This document shows, piece after piece, positions 9,523-18,036 of a DNA stretch of 64,000 bases. Origin of the DNA: Pirellulales bacterium (lineage in GTDB: Bacteria > Planctomycetota > Planctomycetia > Pirellulales > JAEUIK01); NCBI GenBank assembly GCA_019694435.1, contig JAIBBZ010000021.1, forward strand, positions 1-64,000, given 5' to 3'. The translations under genes and the position numbers were made by a program. How positions within the stretch are numbered: position 1 is the first letter of the stretch; the number at the start of each line of letters is the position of its first letter. The notes beneath the pieces were generated by a model, which was not told the origin of the DNA, made no database searches, and was given only the letters and a program-made list of their open reading frames with translations.

Positions 9523-11391
9523 GTGAAACGCGTTTCGCTATTGGTCTCGAGCTGCCTGATTCTCGGAGTCCTTGCCTGGGCGATGCCTGTCCAGGCGCAG
9601 GAGCCGGCCACAGATGCCCCGGCAGCCGAAACACCTGCCGCCGATAGTGCCGGCACCGAGCCCGCCGCGACGGAATCGGGCGACGAGGCGAAGCCGGAGG
9701 AGAATTCGGCACCCGCGCAAGCGCCGGCCGCCGATGCGACCGACCTGCAGCCGATCGCCGTAGCCTGCCTGCGTGGTCACCAGAACCTGGTCAACGACTT
9801 GCGCTTCGTGGGCGAATCGACCGGCATTGGCGACGACCAGAAGAATTCGCACCGCAACCGCTTCATGAAGCAGTACATGGGCAAATTCCTCGGTCAATTG
9901 CTCAACGCGAAGGATCTGGATCTCGAAAACTTCCCGGGCATAGATGGCGCTCGCCCCTGGGGCGCGGCCGTGATGACCGACGGTCTGACGATCGTGCCGC
10001 TGGCGTTCTTGCCGGTGACCGACATGGCCCAGTTCATCGAGACCGTCAAGTTGCACCACGGCGACATCGTCAAGGAACTCGACGGCGGCCTCTACGAAGT
10101 CGCCTTGCAGTTGCCAATGTACGCGAAGCTGGTCGACGGTTGGGCCTTCTTCGTCCAGACCGAGGACCAATTCGAAAGCCTGCCCGATCCGATGACCGTG
10201 CTGGGTGACCTGCCCTCGAAGCACGATGCCACGCTACGCATCGACGTACAGAACATTCCCGAGGTGTTGCGCGACTTGGCGCTCGACCTGCTCAATCAGG
10301 GAGAAGCGGGCCCGCTGGGACAGGTGCCGCCCGAGACCCGCGCCGTCCTGGAATTCGTCTTCCAGCAGATGCAACAGGTCACGGTCGGAGTGTCGATCGA
10401 CACCGAACAGAAGCAATTCGTGTTCGACACCGATTTGAAGCCGATCGCGGGTTCGGATGCAGAGTCGTTTGTGGCCAGCCTGTCGAACACGAAGACGCGG
10501 CTGGGCGCCCTGGTTCACGAGTTGGACGAAAAGGGTGCGAGCAAGGACAATGCGCGGATCATCGCCCGGCTGTCAATGCCGCTGGTCGACGCCGTGCGCT
10601 CGCAGTGCGATCAGATGCTCGAAACCTACAAGACAGAAGTCTTGGCCGCGATCGACGCCTCGACCGATGTCAAGGACGACGAAGAGCGCAAGATCTTCAA
10701 AGAATTGACCGAGCAGATGATGGGCGTGTTCCATGCGGCCACGCAGACCGGCACGCTCGACATGGGAATCAAACTGACCGGCGCGGACAAAAGCATGACG
10801 CTCGTCGCCGGGGCCTACGTCGGCGAAGGGACCGAGGCCGATGCGCTGATTCGCCGCGTCGCGGAGCTCGGCACCGGCGACCCGGGCATCAAGCTGGCGC
10901 AAGCCGAGGTCGAGATGCACGGCGAGACCGCGATCCATGCGTTTGAGTTTGCCCCTGCCACGGGCCAACAGGGACAACTGCTCGAAGGCGCGGTCGGGCC
11001 GGCTCCGAAGATGTTTCTGGCGGTGACCAAGGATGGCCGCATGTTCGCGGCCGTTGGTCCGGAGGCGCTGGCAAGACTCAAGACGGCGATCGATACCGGC
11101 GAGGCGACCGCCCCGCCCGCTCAGTTACTCGTCGACATTCGGGCCATGTTGCCGGTGTTGCAGGCGGCGCTGCCGCAAGAAGCCAAGATCGCGGTCAGCC
11201 TGATGCAGATGAACCTGCGCCAAGGCGACGCCCGCATGATCGCCACGCTCGAATCCCAGGGCGACGTCCTGCACCTGCATGGCGAGGCGCACGAGGGCAT
11301 GGTCCGCCTTACCGCCCTGTTGACGCCGATGATTGCCCCCATCCTGCTGGATCAGCTCAAGTCGCTGAGTCTCCCGGGCCTGAGCCAGTAG
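9523..11391 (+). CDS. Large exported protein of unknown function
   Basis: About 622 residues. I chose the GTG at 9523 since AGGGAG lies nine bases upstream; ATGs at 9493 and 9514 are in frame. The N-terminus is a signal peptide (VSLLVSSCLILGVLAWA...VQAQ), followed by an acidic, Ala/Pro/Glu-rich linker to about residue 80. The mature part is a soluble alpha/beta protein with no membrane segment and no motif I recognise. It has a pattern of two similar halves with phrases on 'AAVMTDGLTIVPLAFLPVTD' and 'MFLAVTKDGRMFAAVGPEAL', suggesting an internal repeat. I do not recognise the family; secreted planctomycete proteins of this style are common. Location outside the cytoplasmic membrane is inferred from the signal peptide only. 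Confidence 0.8.
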   Translation: MKRVSLLVSSCLILGVLAWAMPVQAQEPATDAPAAETPAADSAGTEPAATESGDEAKPEENSAPAQAPAADATDLQPIAVACLRGHQNLVNDLRFVGESTGIGDDQKNSHRNRFMKQYMGKFLGQLLNAKDLDLENFPGIDGARPWGAAVMTDGLTIVPLAFLPVTDMAQFIETVKLHHGDIVKELDGGLYEVALQLPMYAKLVDGWAFFVQTEDQFESLPDPMTVLGDLPSKHDATLRIDVQNIPEVLRDLALDLLNQGEAGPLGQVPPETRAVLEFVFQQMQQVTVGVSIDTEQKQFVFDTDLKPIAGSDAESFVASLSNTKTRLGALVHELDEKGASKDNARIIARLSMPLVDAVRSQCDQMLETYKTEVLAAIDASTDVKDDEERKIFKELTEQMMGVFHAATQTGTLDMGIKLTGADKSMTLVAGAYVGEGTEADALIRRVAELGTGDPGIKLAQAEVEMHGETAIHAFEFAPATGQQGQLLEGAVGPAPKMFLAVTKDGRMFAAVGPEALARLKTAIDTGEATAPPAQLLVDIRAMLPVLQAALPQEAKIAVSLMQMNLRQGDARMIATLESQGDVLHLHGEAHEGMVRLTALLTPMIAPILLDQLKSLSLPGLSQ

Positions 11392-11478
11392 TTCAACGCT
11401 GCGGCACAGCCGGAATTCGGATCGTCTGTTCAGTCGTTCTCTCAACCAACGTCGTAAGTCCGTCGCAGGAGTTTCGTC

Positions 11479-12288
11479 ATGGCCCAAGTTACGACCGAAG
11501 CACCGATCGTCACGGCTGAGCTGCGCGACCGCGTGAAATGGATCGCCTTCAACCGGCCGCACGTGAAAAATGCGATTGGCCCCGACTCGGCCGACCTGGT
11601 GCGCGACGAGGTGCTCGCAGCGCCCGACCAGGGAGCGCGAGCCATTGTGCTGACGGGCAACGGCGGTTCGTTTTGCTCAGGCGCCGATTTGAAGGCCTTG
11701 GCGCCCATGTTGGGCCAAGGCGAATTGACGGGCGTCCGCGAAGTGTTGCTCAATCATTACCATCCCATGATCCTGGCCATGACGCGGTCGCCGCTGCCGG
11801 TCATCGCGGCGGTCGATGGCGCGGCCGCCGGCATCGGCGCCGACACGGCGCTGGCGGCCGATATTCGCCTGGCCAGCGAACGGGGGTTCTTCGCCGAGAT
11901 CTTTGTCAACATCGCCCTGATTCCCGACGGCGGCGGCACCTATTCGCTGCCGCGGCTGGTCGGGCTTGGCCGGGCTTTGGAGATGGCCTTCACCGGCGAG
12001 CGCGTGCCCGCGCAGGATGCCCATGCCTGGGGCCTGGTCAACCAGGTCTTTCCGGTCGAGGGCTTCGTCGACCATGTGCAAAAGTATGCCGAACATCTGG
12101 CCGGCAAGGCGCCGCTGTCGATTGCCCGCACCAAGCAGGCCATGCGTGCTGCGTTCGAAGGCATGCCGCTCGAGCAGGCGCTGCTCCGCGAGGCCGAGAT
12201 CCAGGCCGAACTGTTCAAGTCGCACGATCTGCAAGAGGGTGTGATGGCCTTTCTGCAGAAGCGTCCCCCGGAATTCCAAGGCCGCTAA
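11479..12288 (+). CDS. Enoyl-CoA hydratase/isomerase (crotonase) family protein
   Basis: 269 residues, standard crotonase length; AGGAG stands nine bases before the ATG. The oxyanion-hole segments are GSFCSGADLKAL and GAAAGIGADTALAADIRLAS. At the position of the second catalytic acid it has IALIPDGGGTYSLPRLVG, with Asp rather than Glu, a pattern seen in isomerase-type members such as PaaG rather than in classical hydratases. The likely role is hydration or isomerisation of an acyl-CoA; the substrate is not determinable. It is a lone gene with no other beta-oxidation gene beside it. Confidence 0.88.
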   Translation: MAQVTTEAPIVTAELRDRVKWIAFNRPHVKNAIGPDSADLVRDEVLAAPDQGARAIVLTGNGGSFCSGADLKALAPMLGQGELTGVREVLLNHYHPMILAMTRSPLPVIAAVDGAAAGIGADTALAADIRLASERGFFAEIFVNIALIPDGGGTYSLPRLVGLGRALEMAFTGERVPAQDAHAWGLVNQVFPVEGFVDHVQKYAEHLAGKAPLSIARTKQAMRAAFEGMPLEQALLREAEIQAELFKSHDLQEGVMAFLQKRPPEFQGR

Positions 12289-12629
12289 GCGCCCGGTCGC
12301 AGTCCAGGCGAACGCCCGCACCGGCGGCGACCAGCCGTCACGACCGTTGCCAGCGGAATTCTTTGCGCCTCTTTGCACGCTCGGTCGCCCGGTGGCCGAT
12401 TCTGAATGCAGCCGCGCCCCACCTTGCAAAACGGCGCGCGTTTTGGATGGCCCGTAATGTCCAACGAACCTCTCGAACCCGTTCCTGCTGCTTTGCCGCC
12501 CTTGGGTGGGATGGGTCGCGGCGCGGCATCGATCGCCGAGAATCTGCGCCGCATCGAAGCCTCGCTGCCGCTCGAGCCCCTGCCGCGGCCGGCTGCGCCG
12601 CGCCCGCGCGCGGTAAACCTCGAGCCGCC
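12289..12629. other. Intergenic region with a doubtful small frame
   Basis: No supported gene. A plus-strand frame starting with ATG at 12457 (MSNEPLEPVP...) reads 78 codons into the end of the convergent amidase gene (stop at 12693). It is proline- and alanine-rich and has no good ribosome binding site, so I do not annotate it as a gene. Confidence 0.4.
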
Positions 12630-14054
12630 TCATTTGGGAGCGGCCGGCGCCGCCACCGGCGGGCACTCGAACCAGGGCCAGGCCGCCTCGTAGTTGGCAG
12701 CCAGCCGCAGGATAGTCGCTTCGTCGTGCGGTCGTCCGATCACTTGCAGCCCCACGGGCAGCCCCTCCGGAGTGCGCGGCGCGGGCAGGCTCAGCGCCGG
12801 TTGCCACGTCATGTTGGCGGGCACGCAATACGCCAGCCACGCCAGGGCGCGGATCTTCTGCCCGCCGACGACGCGCGGACCGAGCGAGCCGTTCTCGGGG
12901 GCTGTGATGCCCACGGTCGGCGTGAGCAAGGCGTCGTAGGTGGCAAACACCGGGGCGATGGCCTCGCAATACCGTTCGCGCTGCCAATGGGCCTGCAACA
13001 GGTCGCGGTAGGAGAGCGCATCGGCCTTATCGAGCATGCGCGCCATCGATGGGGTGATGCAATCGAGCCACTCGGCGCGGCGGTCGTGAATGGCCGCGGC
13101 CGTTTCGCACTGCACGATCACTTGCTGCGCGGCGCTCAGATCCGGCAGTTCCAGACGAACTAGGTCGACGTGGCAGCCCAAATCCTCGAAGCGCCGGGCC
13201 GCTTGCGCGCAACTGGCCAGCACGTTGGCTTCGCAGGGCAGCCCTCCGAAGTCGGGCGACCACGCCAGGCGCAGTCCTCGCACGTCACCGCGGCAAGCCG
13301 CTTCGAAGCTCGCCTCGGGCCGGGCCAGCGACCAGCGATCTCGCAAGTCGGTTCCGGCACAAACGTCGAGCACGCGCGCCGCGTCGCGCACGGTGCGGGT
13401 CAAAGGCCCTTGATGCGAGAGGTTTTCCCAGCCCGGAGGCTGGTGGACGTGCGGGATTCGCCCGTGCTGCGGCTTGATGCCGAACACGCCGCAGAATGCG
13501 GCCGGGATGCGGATCGACCCGCCGCCGTCGCTGGCCGTGGCCAGGGGGCCCATGCCACAGGCTACGCATGCCGCCGCGCCGCCGCTCGAACCGCCGGTGT
13601 TGAGCGCGGTATTCCAGGGGTTGTGGCATTCGCCCCAGAGACGGCTTTGCGCCAACGGCAAGAGCCCAAACTCCGAAGTGTTGGTCTTGCCAATGAGGAT
13701 TGCCCCGGCGGCTCGCAGCCGGGCGACCATGGGGTGATCGAAAGTGGGGACAAAGTCGCGATACAGTTCCGAGCCCAAAGTGGTCCGCACGCCGGCCGTG
13801 AAGTGCAGGTCTTTGGCCGAAAACGGGACCCCGTGCAGCGGGCCGAGCTCGGCTCCGCGCAGCACGGCGGTCTCGGCGGCTTGAGCCGCTGCGCGAGCCG
13901 CATCGTCGATGCGAGTGACGAGCGCGTTGAGTTGCGGATTCAAGCGATCCGCCTGGGCCAGCACGGCGTCGATCACCTCGACCGGCGAGATGGCCTTGCG
14001 GCGAATCTGTTCGGCCAACTCGACGGCCGACATCCAAGCGAGCGCCTGGGTCAC
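12630..14054 (-). CDS. Amidase-signature-family hydrolase
   Basis: 474 residues, the usual size of the amidase-signature family that hydrolyses carboxamides. The catalytic Ser-cisSer-Lys set is complete: Lys in PFSAKDLH, the cis-Ser in GGSSGGAAAC and the nucleophile Ser in SDGGGSIRIPA. The family region runs from about residue 60 to 450. GatA of the tRNA amidotransferase belongs to this superfamily, but the absence of gatB or gatC nearby and the sequence at the C-terminus (LPVGLQVIGRPHDEATILRLA) are also typical of free-standing amidases. The gene starts 25 bases after the SDR stop and the two are probably one transcript. Substrate unknown. Confidence 0.9.
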   Translation of the reverse strand: MTQALAWMSAVELAEQIRRKAISPVEVIDAVLAQADRLNPQLNALVTRIDDAARAAAQAAETAVLRGAELGPLHGVPFSAKDLHFTAGVRTTLGSELYRDFVPTFDHPMVARLRAAGAILIGKTNTSEFGLLPLAQSRLWGECHNPWNTALNTGGSSGGAAACVACGMGPLATASDGGGSIRIPAAFCGVFGIKPQHGRIPHVHQPPGWENLSHQGPLTRTVRDAARVLDVCAGTDLRDRWSLARPEASFEAACRGDVRGLRLAWSPDFGGLPCEANVLASCAQAARRFEDLGCHVDLVRLELPDLSAAQQVIVQCETAAAIHDRRAEWLDCITPSMARMLDKADALSYRDLLQAHWQRERYCEAIAPVFATYDALLTPTVGITAPENGSLGPRVVGGQKIRALAWLAYCVPANMTWQPALSLPAPRTPEGLPVGLQVIGRPHDEATILRLAANYEAAWPWFECPPVAAPAAPK

Positions 14055-14079
14055 GAGGGCTTCTCCACGGCTGCGGCGT

Positions 14080-14868
14080 TCAATGCAAACGGCGAATATG
14101 ATAGCCGCCGTCGATATCGAACACCTGGCCCGTCGAGAACGGAAACGCCCCTTGCGAAATGGCCAGGACCGCGGCGGCGATGTCGCTCACCTGGCCCCAG
14201 CGGCGAATCGGCGTCAGGCCCTCGGCAATCAGCCGATCGTACTTCGCCGCGACCGGCGCGGTCATATCGGTGGCAATCACGCCCGGGCGAAGCTCAAACA
14301 CGGAAATAGCTTCTTCCGCCAGCCGCGCCGCGAACAATTGCGTCATCATGCCGAGCGCGGCCTTTGCCAGGCAGTAATCGGCCCGGTCGGTGCTGACCGT
14401 GTAGGCCGAAATGGACGACATGTTGACGATCGTCCCGCGCGCGATGGCGCCAGCCCGGATCAGGCCGATCATCGCCTTGGCGGCAATCTGCGCGAGGAAG
14501 AAAGGGCCCTTGAGATTCGTTGTCCAAACGAGGTCGAAACTCGCCTCGGTAGCTTCGAGCAGGTCGCGGCGGCCGGGAGAGGTGATCCCAGCGTTGTTGA
14601 TGAGCAAATCGAGCCGCCCGAAGTGGGACAAAGCGGCGTCGATCCACCGTGCCCGATCGCCCTCCAGGCACACGTCCCCCTGCACGGCGACGGCCCTGCC
14701 TCCGGCCTGCTCGATCTGTCCGACCACCTCGGCTGCGGCGTCGGCCCGCCGGGCATAGCCGACGACGATCGCGTGCCCCGCTTTGCCCAGCGCGAGGGCG
14801 ATTCCGCGACCGATTCCCCGGGAGCCACCCGTCACGAGTGCGGCGGGCAGTGAATCTGATGGTGCCAT
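14080..14868 (-). CDS. Short-chain dehydrogenase/reductase
   Basis: 262 residues, classical SDR length. The NAD(P)-binding motif is TGGSRGIG near residue 13, NNAG is present (LLINNAGIT), and the catalytic Ser-Tyr-Lys set is in NMSSISAY and DYCLAKAAL. The sequence resembles 3-oxoacyl-ACP reductase-like enzymes, but the C-terminal substrate region is not diagnostic. It precedes the amidase gene with 25 bases between them. A catabolic or detoxification role is possible; the sequence does not decide it. A dyad 120 bases upstream (14989-15027) may be its operator. Confidence 0.88.
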   Translation of the reverse strand: MAPSDSLPAALVTGGSRGIGRGIALALGKAGHAIVVGYARRADAAAEVVGQIEQAGGRAVAVQGDVCLEGDRARWIDAALSHFGRLDLLINNAGITSPGRRDLLEATEASFDLVWTTNLKGPFFLAQIAAKAMIGLIRAGAIARGTIVNMSSISAYTVSTDRADYCLAKAALGMMTQLFAARLAEEAISVFELRPGVIATDMTAPVAAKYDRLIAEGLTPIRRWGQVSDIAAAVLAISQGAFPFSTGQVFDIDGGYHIRRLH

Positions 14869-15349
14869 AAACCCTAATTTAGTTCCGCAAGTCGTTCATT
14901 GCGAACGAGTTGACGTCTGTGAGTCGAGGGCATTTCGCTCCCTGGCGAGCGAACCCCCGAACTCGCCCTTGGGAAACAGGTAAGCCAGGTGGTCTGCGGT
15001 TACCCGCAGAAATTTGCGGTAAACCACATTGAGTGGCTGCCATTCCGATGGCGAGAATCCCTGACGCTGTAGGCACGTTGCGCACTTCGGAACGGATGTT
15101 GAGACCGTCTCTTGCTCCGCCGAGAGTCGAGCGACTCCTCCTACGGTGACTACGAAGCTCGCGATCGCCGTCGAGGCCGACAATCGGCGCAGACAACTGT
15201 GGGGAGCTGCGCTTGATCGGTGGCAGGTTCGGCCCGGGCGATTAGCGGGAAATGAAGCAGGCGGGGCCATAGCCGAAGTCGTCGCCGTCGCGCTGTCCAG
15301 GCTCGGCGGGGTAAACGGGAATTGTTGGGCGAACAAGCTTCCAGACGTT
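14869..15349. other. Intergenic region between the SDR and copA genes
   Basis: No supported gene in 481 bases. Several short frames exist on both strands, none with a good start or protein-like pattern. The region is somewhat less GC-rich than its neighbours. The notable structure is the extended dyad described separately. A plus-strand stretch near 15145 reading VTTKLAIAVEAD faintly recalls transposase text but does not continue. Confidence 0.4.
14989..15027. promoter_or_regulatory. Extended imperfect dyad, possible operator of the SDR-amidase genes
   Basis: GGTTACCCGCA (14998-15008) and TGCGGTAAACC (15015-15025) form an inverted repeat with 9 of 11 pairs across GAAATT, flanked by GTGGT (14989-14993) and ACCAC (15023-15027). 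It lies about 120 bases upstream of the SDR start. It could be a protein-binding site or an RNA hairpin; a role is inference. Confidence 0.35.
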
Positions 15350-17866
15350 TCAGTCCAATCGCCACGAGCGCAAGCGCAGGCTATTGGCGACAACTGATAC
15401 GCTGCTGGCGGCCATCGCGGCGGCGGCGACGACCGGTGGTAGACGATAGTCCAAACCGGGCAGCCAACTGAGCATTCCCGCGGCCAGCGGCAACAGCAAG
15501 ATGTTGTAGCCGAAGGCCCAGCCGAGGTTCTGCTTGATCACGCGCATCGTCCCGCGGGCCAGGACGATCAAACGGGGCAGATTTCTTAAATCGTGACCGG
15601 TGAGCACGACGTCGGCGGCCTCAATCGCGACGTCGGCCCCGGCACCAATCGCGACCCCGACGTCGGCCGCAGCGAGCGCCGGTGCATCGTTGATGCCGTC
15701 GCCGACCATCACCACGCCTTGGCCCGTGGCTCGCAATTTTCCGACCGCTTCGGCCTTGCCAGCCGGCAGCACCTCGGCAGAAACGTCCTCGATGCCGACG
15801 CTTTGGGCCACCGCGGCCGCCGCTTCGCGATGATCGCCGGTCAAGAGCTGCGGCCGCAGTCCCAGGTCCTTGAGCCGGGCGATCACCGCCGCGCTCTGTT
15901 CGGCCACGGTGTCGGCCAACGCCAGCCAGCCCAGGTAACGTCCTTGTTGCGCGACAAACAGCAACGTCTCGCCCCGGGCCCGTGCCGCCGCCAGTTCGGT
16001 GACGGACGCGACAATGTCGATGCCCGAGGCCGCCAACAGCGGTTGCGTGCCGATGAGGACTTCCCCGTCTTGAATCCGCGCGCGAATCCCCTGCCCCGGC
16101 ACGAGTGAAAGATCATGCGCCCGGGTGAGTTGTAGACCGCGCTCGTGAGCGGCTCGCACGACGCTGGCTGCCAGTGGATGGCTGCTGAGTTGCTCGGCGG
16201 CGGCGGCGACGGCCAACAACTCCTGGTCGCTTGCTGCCGCGGCCGGATGCAGCGCAACCACGCTCGGCTTTCCGCTGGTGATGGTGCCTGTCTTGTCGAG
16301 CACGACCGTGGTAGCGTGCGCGGCCAATTCCAAGGCGTGAGCGTTCTTGACCAGGATTCCCAGTTCGGCTCCGCGGCCGCTGGCCACGAGGATGGCCGTG
16401 GGCGTGGCTAATCCCATGGCGCAGGGGCACGCCACGACCAACACGGCCACGGTCGTCGACATCGCGATGGCCCAATCCCGCCCGACAATTCCCCAGCCCA
16501 GCAAGGTGAGCAGCGCGAAGAGGAGCACCGCCGGAACGAAGTAGCGCACCACGCGGTCGGCCAGGCGCTCGACGTCGGCGCGCGATTCCTGCGCCCGGCG
16601 CACCAGCGCGATCACCTGGGCCAAGGCCGACTGGCCGACCGGGCGCGTGACGCGTGCCGTCAACGAACCTTCGCCGTTGATCGTGCCGGCCAGTAGCTCG
16701 TCGCCCGCGTGCTTGTCCACCGGCAGCGACTCGCCGGTCAACCACGACTGGTCGACCGCCGAGTGTCCGCGTTCGACCGTGCAATCGAGCGGCACCTTGG
16801 CGCCTGGTTGGATCAAGATCGTGGCCCCGACGCGCACCTGGGCGAGTGGTCGGGCAACCTGGTGCCGGTCTTCGATGACCAGCGCCACGGGCGGCGTCAG
16901 ATCGAGCAGCCGCTGGATGGCCTGCGAGGCGCGCCCCTTGGCCTGGACTTCGAAATAGCGCCCCAACGAGATGAACACCAGGATCATCCCGGCATCCATG
17001 AAGTACATCGCTGCGCGGTGATTGAACCAGGCTTCGACGCCGCCCAGATAGGCGACGGTCGTGCCCAATGCGACGAGGGTATCCATGTTCGTCGATCCGT
17101 GACGCAGGCGCTGCCAGGCCCCGCGATAGAACGGCCAACCGAGGATGACCTGCAGCGGAGTGGCCAGGAGCAGCAGCGCAAAGTCGTTCGCGTGGCCGCC
17201 GGCGCGGTGATGTGCCAGGAACAGCAAGGCCAGGAGGATGCCGCCCAGGATCAATTGACGCCGCCAGTAATGCAGCTCTGCTTCGCGCTGCGCCGTAAGC
17301 TGCGCGCCCAGGTCAACGTCGGCCTCGACCAGACGGGCCCGGTAGCCGCTCCGCTCGATGGCCGCGGCGAGCGCCTCGGGAGTGACCTGCTCGGGCACCA
17401 CGTCGGCCGACGCCTGATTGAGCGCCAGGTTGGCCCTGGCGCGAACGACCCCCGGCACCTGCGTCAGCGATTGCTCGATGCGGGCAACACAGCTTGCGCA
17501 GTGCATCCCTGCGACGTCGAAGACCAGCGTTGCTTCGCTCTGCGAAGCGGGCTTGGGAGATGGCTCGGGCGGCGGCGGCCCGTCAGCGGGCCTTGGCCCT
17601 CGCTGCAACTGTACCAGCGGCGGGCCCGGTGCCTTGGACACCCCGGGCGCGGGGCCTGCGGCGACCTGATAGCCGGCGGCTTGCACGGCGGCGGCAAGTT
17701 TTGCGCGATCGACCTGGCTCGGGTCGAATACCACCGTCGCCCGCCCCGGCTCGAGTACGACGTCGACCACTTCCACCCCTGGCACCGCTTTCAGCGCCTG
17801 GGTGACCGAGGCCACGCAGCGCTGGCAGGTCATGCCGGCAATCGGCAATTCAAGGGATTCGGCCAT
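15350..17866 (-). CDS. copA: Copper-translocating P1B-type ATPase with two heavy-metal-binding domains
   Basis: 838 residues. It exports Cu(I) from the cytoplasm using ATP. Two N-terminal heavy-metal domains carry GMTCQRC (about residue 11) and GMHCASC (about 122), joined by an unusual proline-rich linker (residues 75-112). The transmembrane core has the metal-transport CPC motif in VACPCAMGLATP (about 478-480); other hallmarks are TGES, the phosphorylated Asp in DKTGT (about 523), SSHPLA, and GDGINDAP. The last helices hold YN and MAASS motifs, typical of the Cu(I) subgroup. It is transcribed away from cinA. No copper chaperone or CsoR/CueR gene is beside it. Confidence 0.95.
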   Translation of the reverse strand: MAESLELPIAGMTCQRCVASVTQALKAVPGVEVVDVVLEPGRATVVFDPSQVDRAKLAAAVQAAGYQVAAGPAPGVSKAPGPPLVQLQRGPRPADGPPPPEPSPKPASQSEATLVFDVAGMHCASCVARIEQSLTQVPGVVRARANLALNQASADVVPEQVTPEALAAAIERSGYRARLVEADVDLGAQLTAQREAELHYWRRQLILGGILLALLFLAHHRAGGHANDFALLLLATPLQVILGWPFYRGAWQRLRHGSTNMDTLVALGTTVAYLGGVEAWFNHRAAMYFMDAGMILVFISLGRYFEVQAKGRASQAIQRLLDLTPPVALVIEDRHQVARPLAQVRVGATILIQPGAKVPLDCTVERGHSAVDQSWLTGESLPVDKHAGDELLAGTINGEGSLTARVTRPVGQSALAQVIALVRRAQESRADVERLADRVVRYFVPAVLLFALLTLLGWGIVGRDWAIAMSTTVAVLVVACPCAMGLATPTAILVASGRGAELGILVKNAHALELAAHATTVVLDKTGTITSGKPSVVALHPAAAASDQELLAVAAAAEQLSSHPLAASVVRAAHERGLQLTRAHDLSLVPGQGIRARIQDGEVLIGTQPLLAASGIDIVASVTELAAARARGETLLFVAQQGRYLGWLALADTVAEQSAAVIARLKDLGLRPQLLTGDHREAAAAVAQSVGIEDVSAEVLPAGKAEAVGKLRATGQGVVMVGDGINDAPALAAADVGVAIGAGADVAIEAADVVLTGHDLRNLPRLIVLARGTMRVIKQNLGWAFGYNILLLPLAAGMLSWLPGLDYRLPPVVAAAAMAASSVSVVANSLRLRSWRLD

Positions 17867-17919
17867 GGCATTCGAGCGTTCTTCGAAGCGTCGCGCACCG
17901 CCGGCCGGCGAGGCACTAC

Positions 17920-17925
17920 ATTATA
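17920..17925 (-). promoter_or_regulatory. Candidate -10 element for copA
   Basis: TATAAT read on the minus strand, 54 bases upstream of the copA ATG. No convincing -35 hexamer lies at 16-18 bases, which would suit an activator-dependent or weak promoter. Confidence 0.35.
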
Positions 17926-18036
17926 GAGGACTTCGGCAACCGCTCGACGGACCCATGAGCAATCCGTCGGCGCAACGCCGAACGAGCCCACGCTTCCGTC
18001 AACACTTTCCTGACCAACTGCTTGAACCGAGCGTCT

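Noticed and set aside
12457..12693. Small plus-strand ORF MSNEPLEP...
   Set aside because: No ribosome binding site, low complexity, and it overlaps the end of the convergent amidase gene.
15145..15397. Plus-strand frame beginning VTTKLAIAVEADNRRRQL, recalling a transposase.
   Set aside because: The text does not continue as any transposase family, there are no terminal repeats, and it runs into the copA gene.
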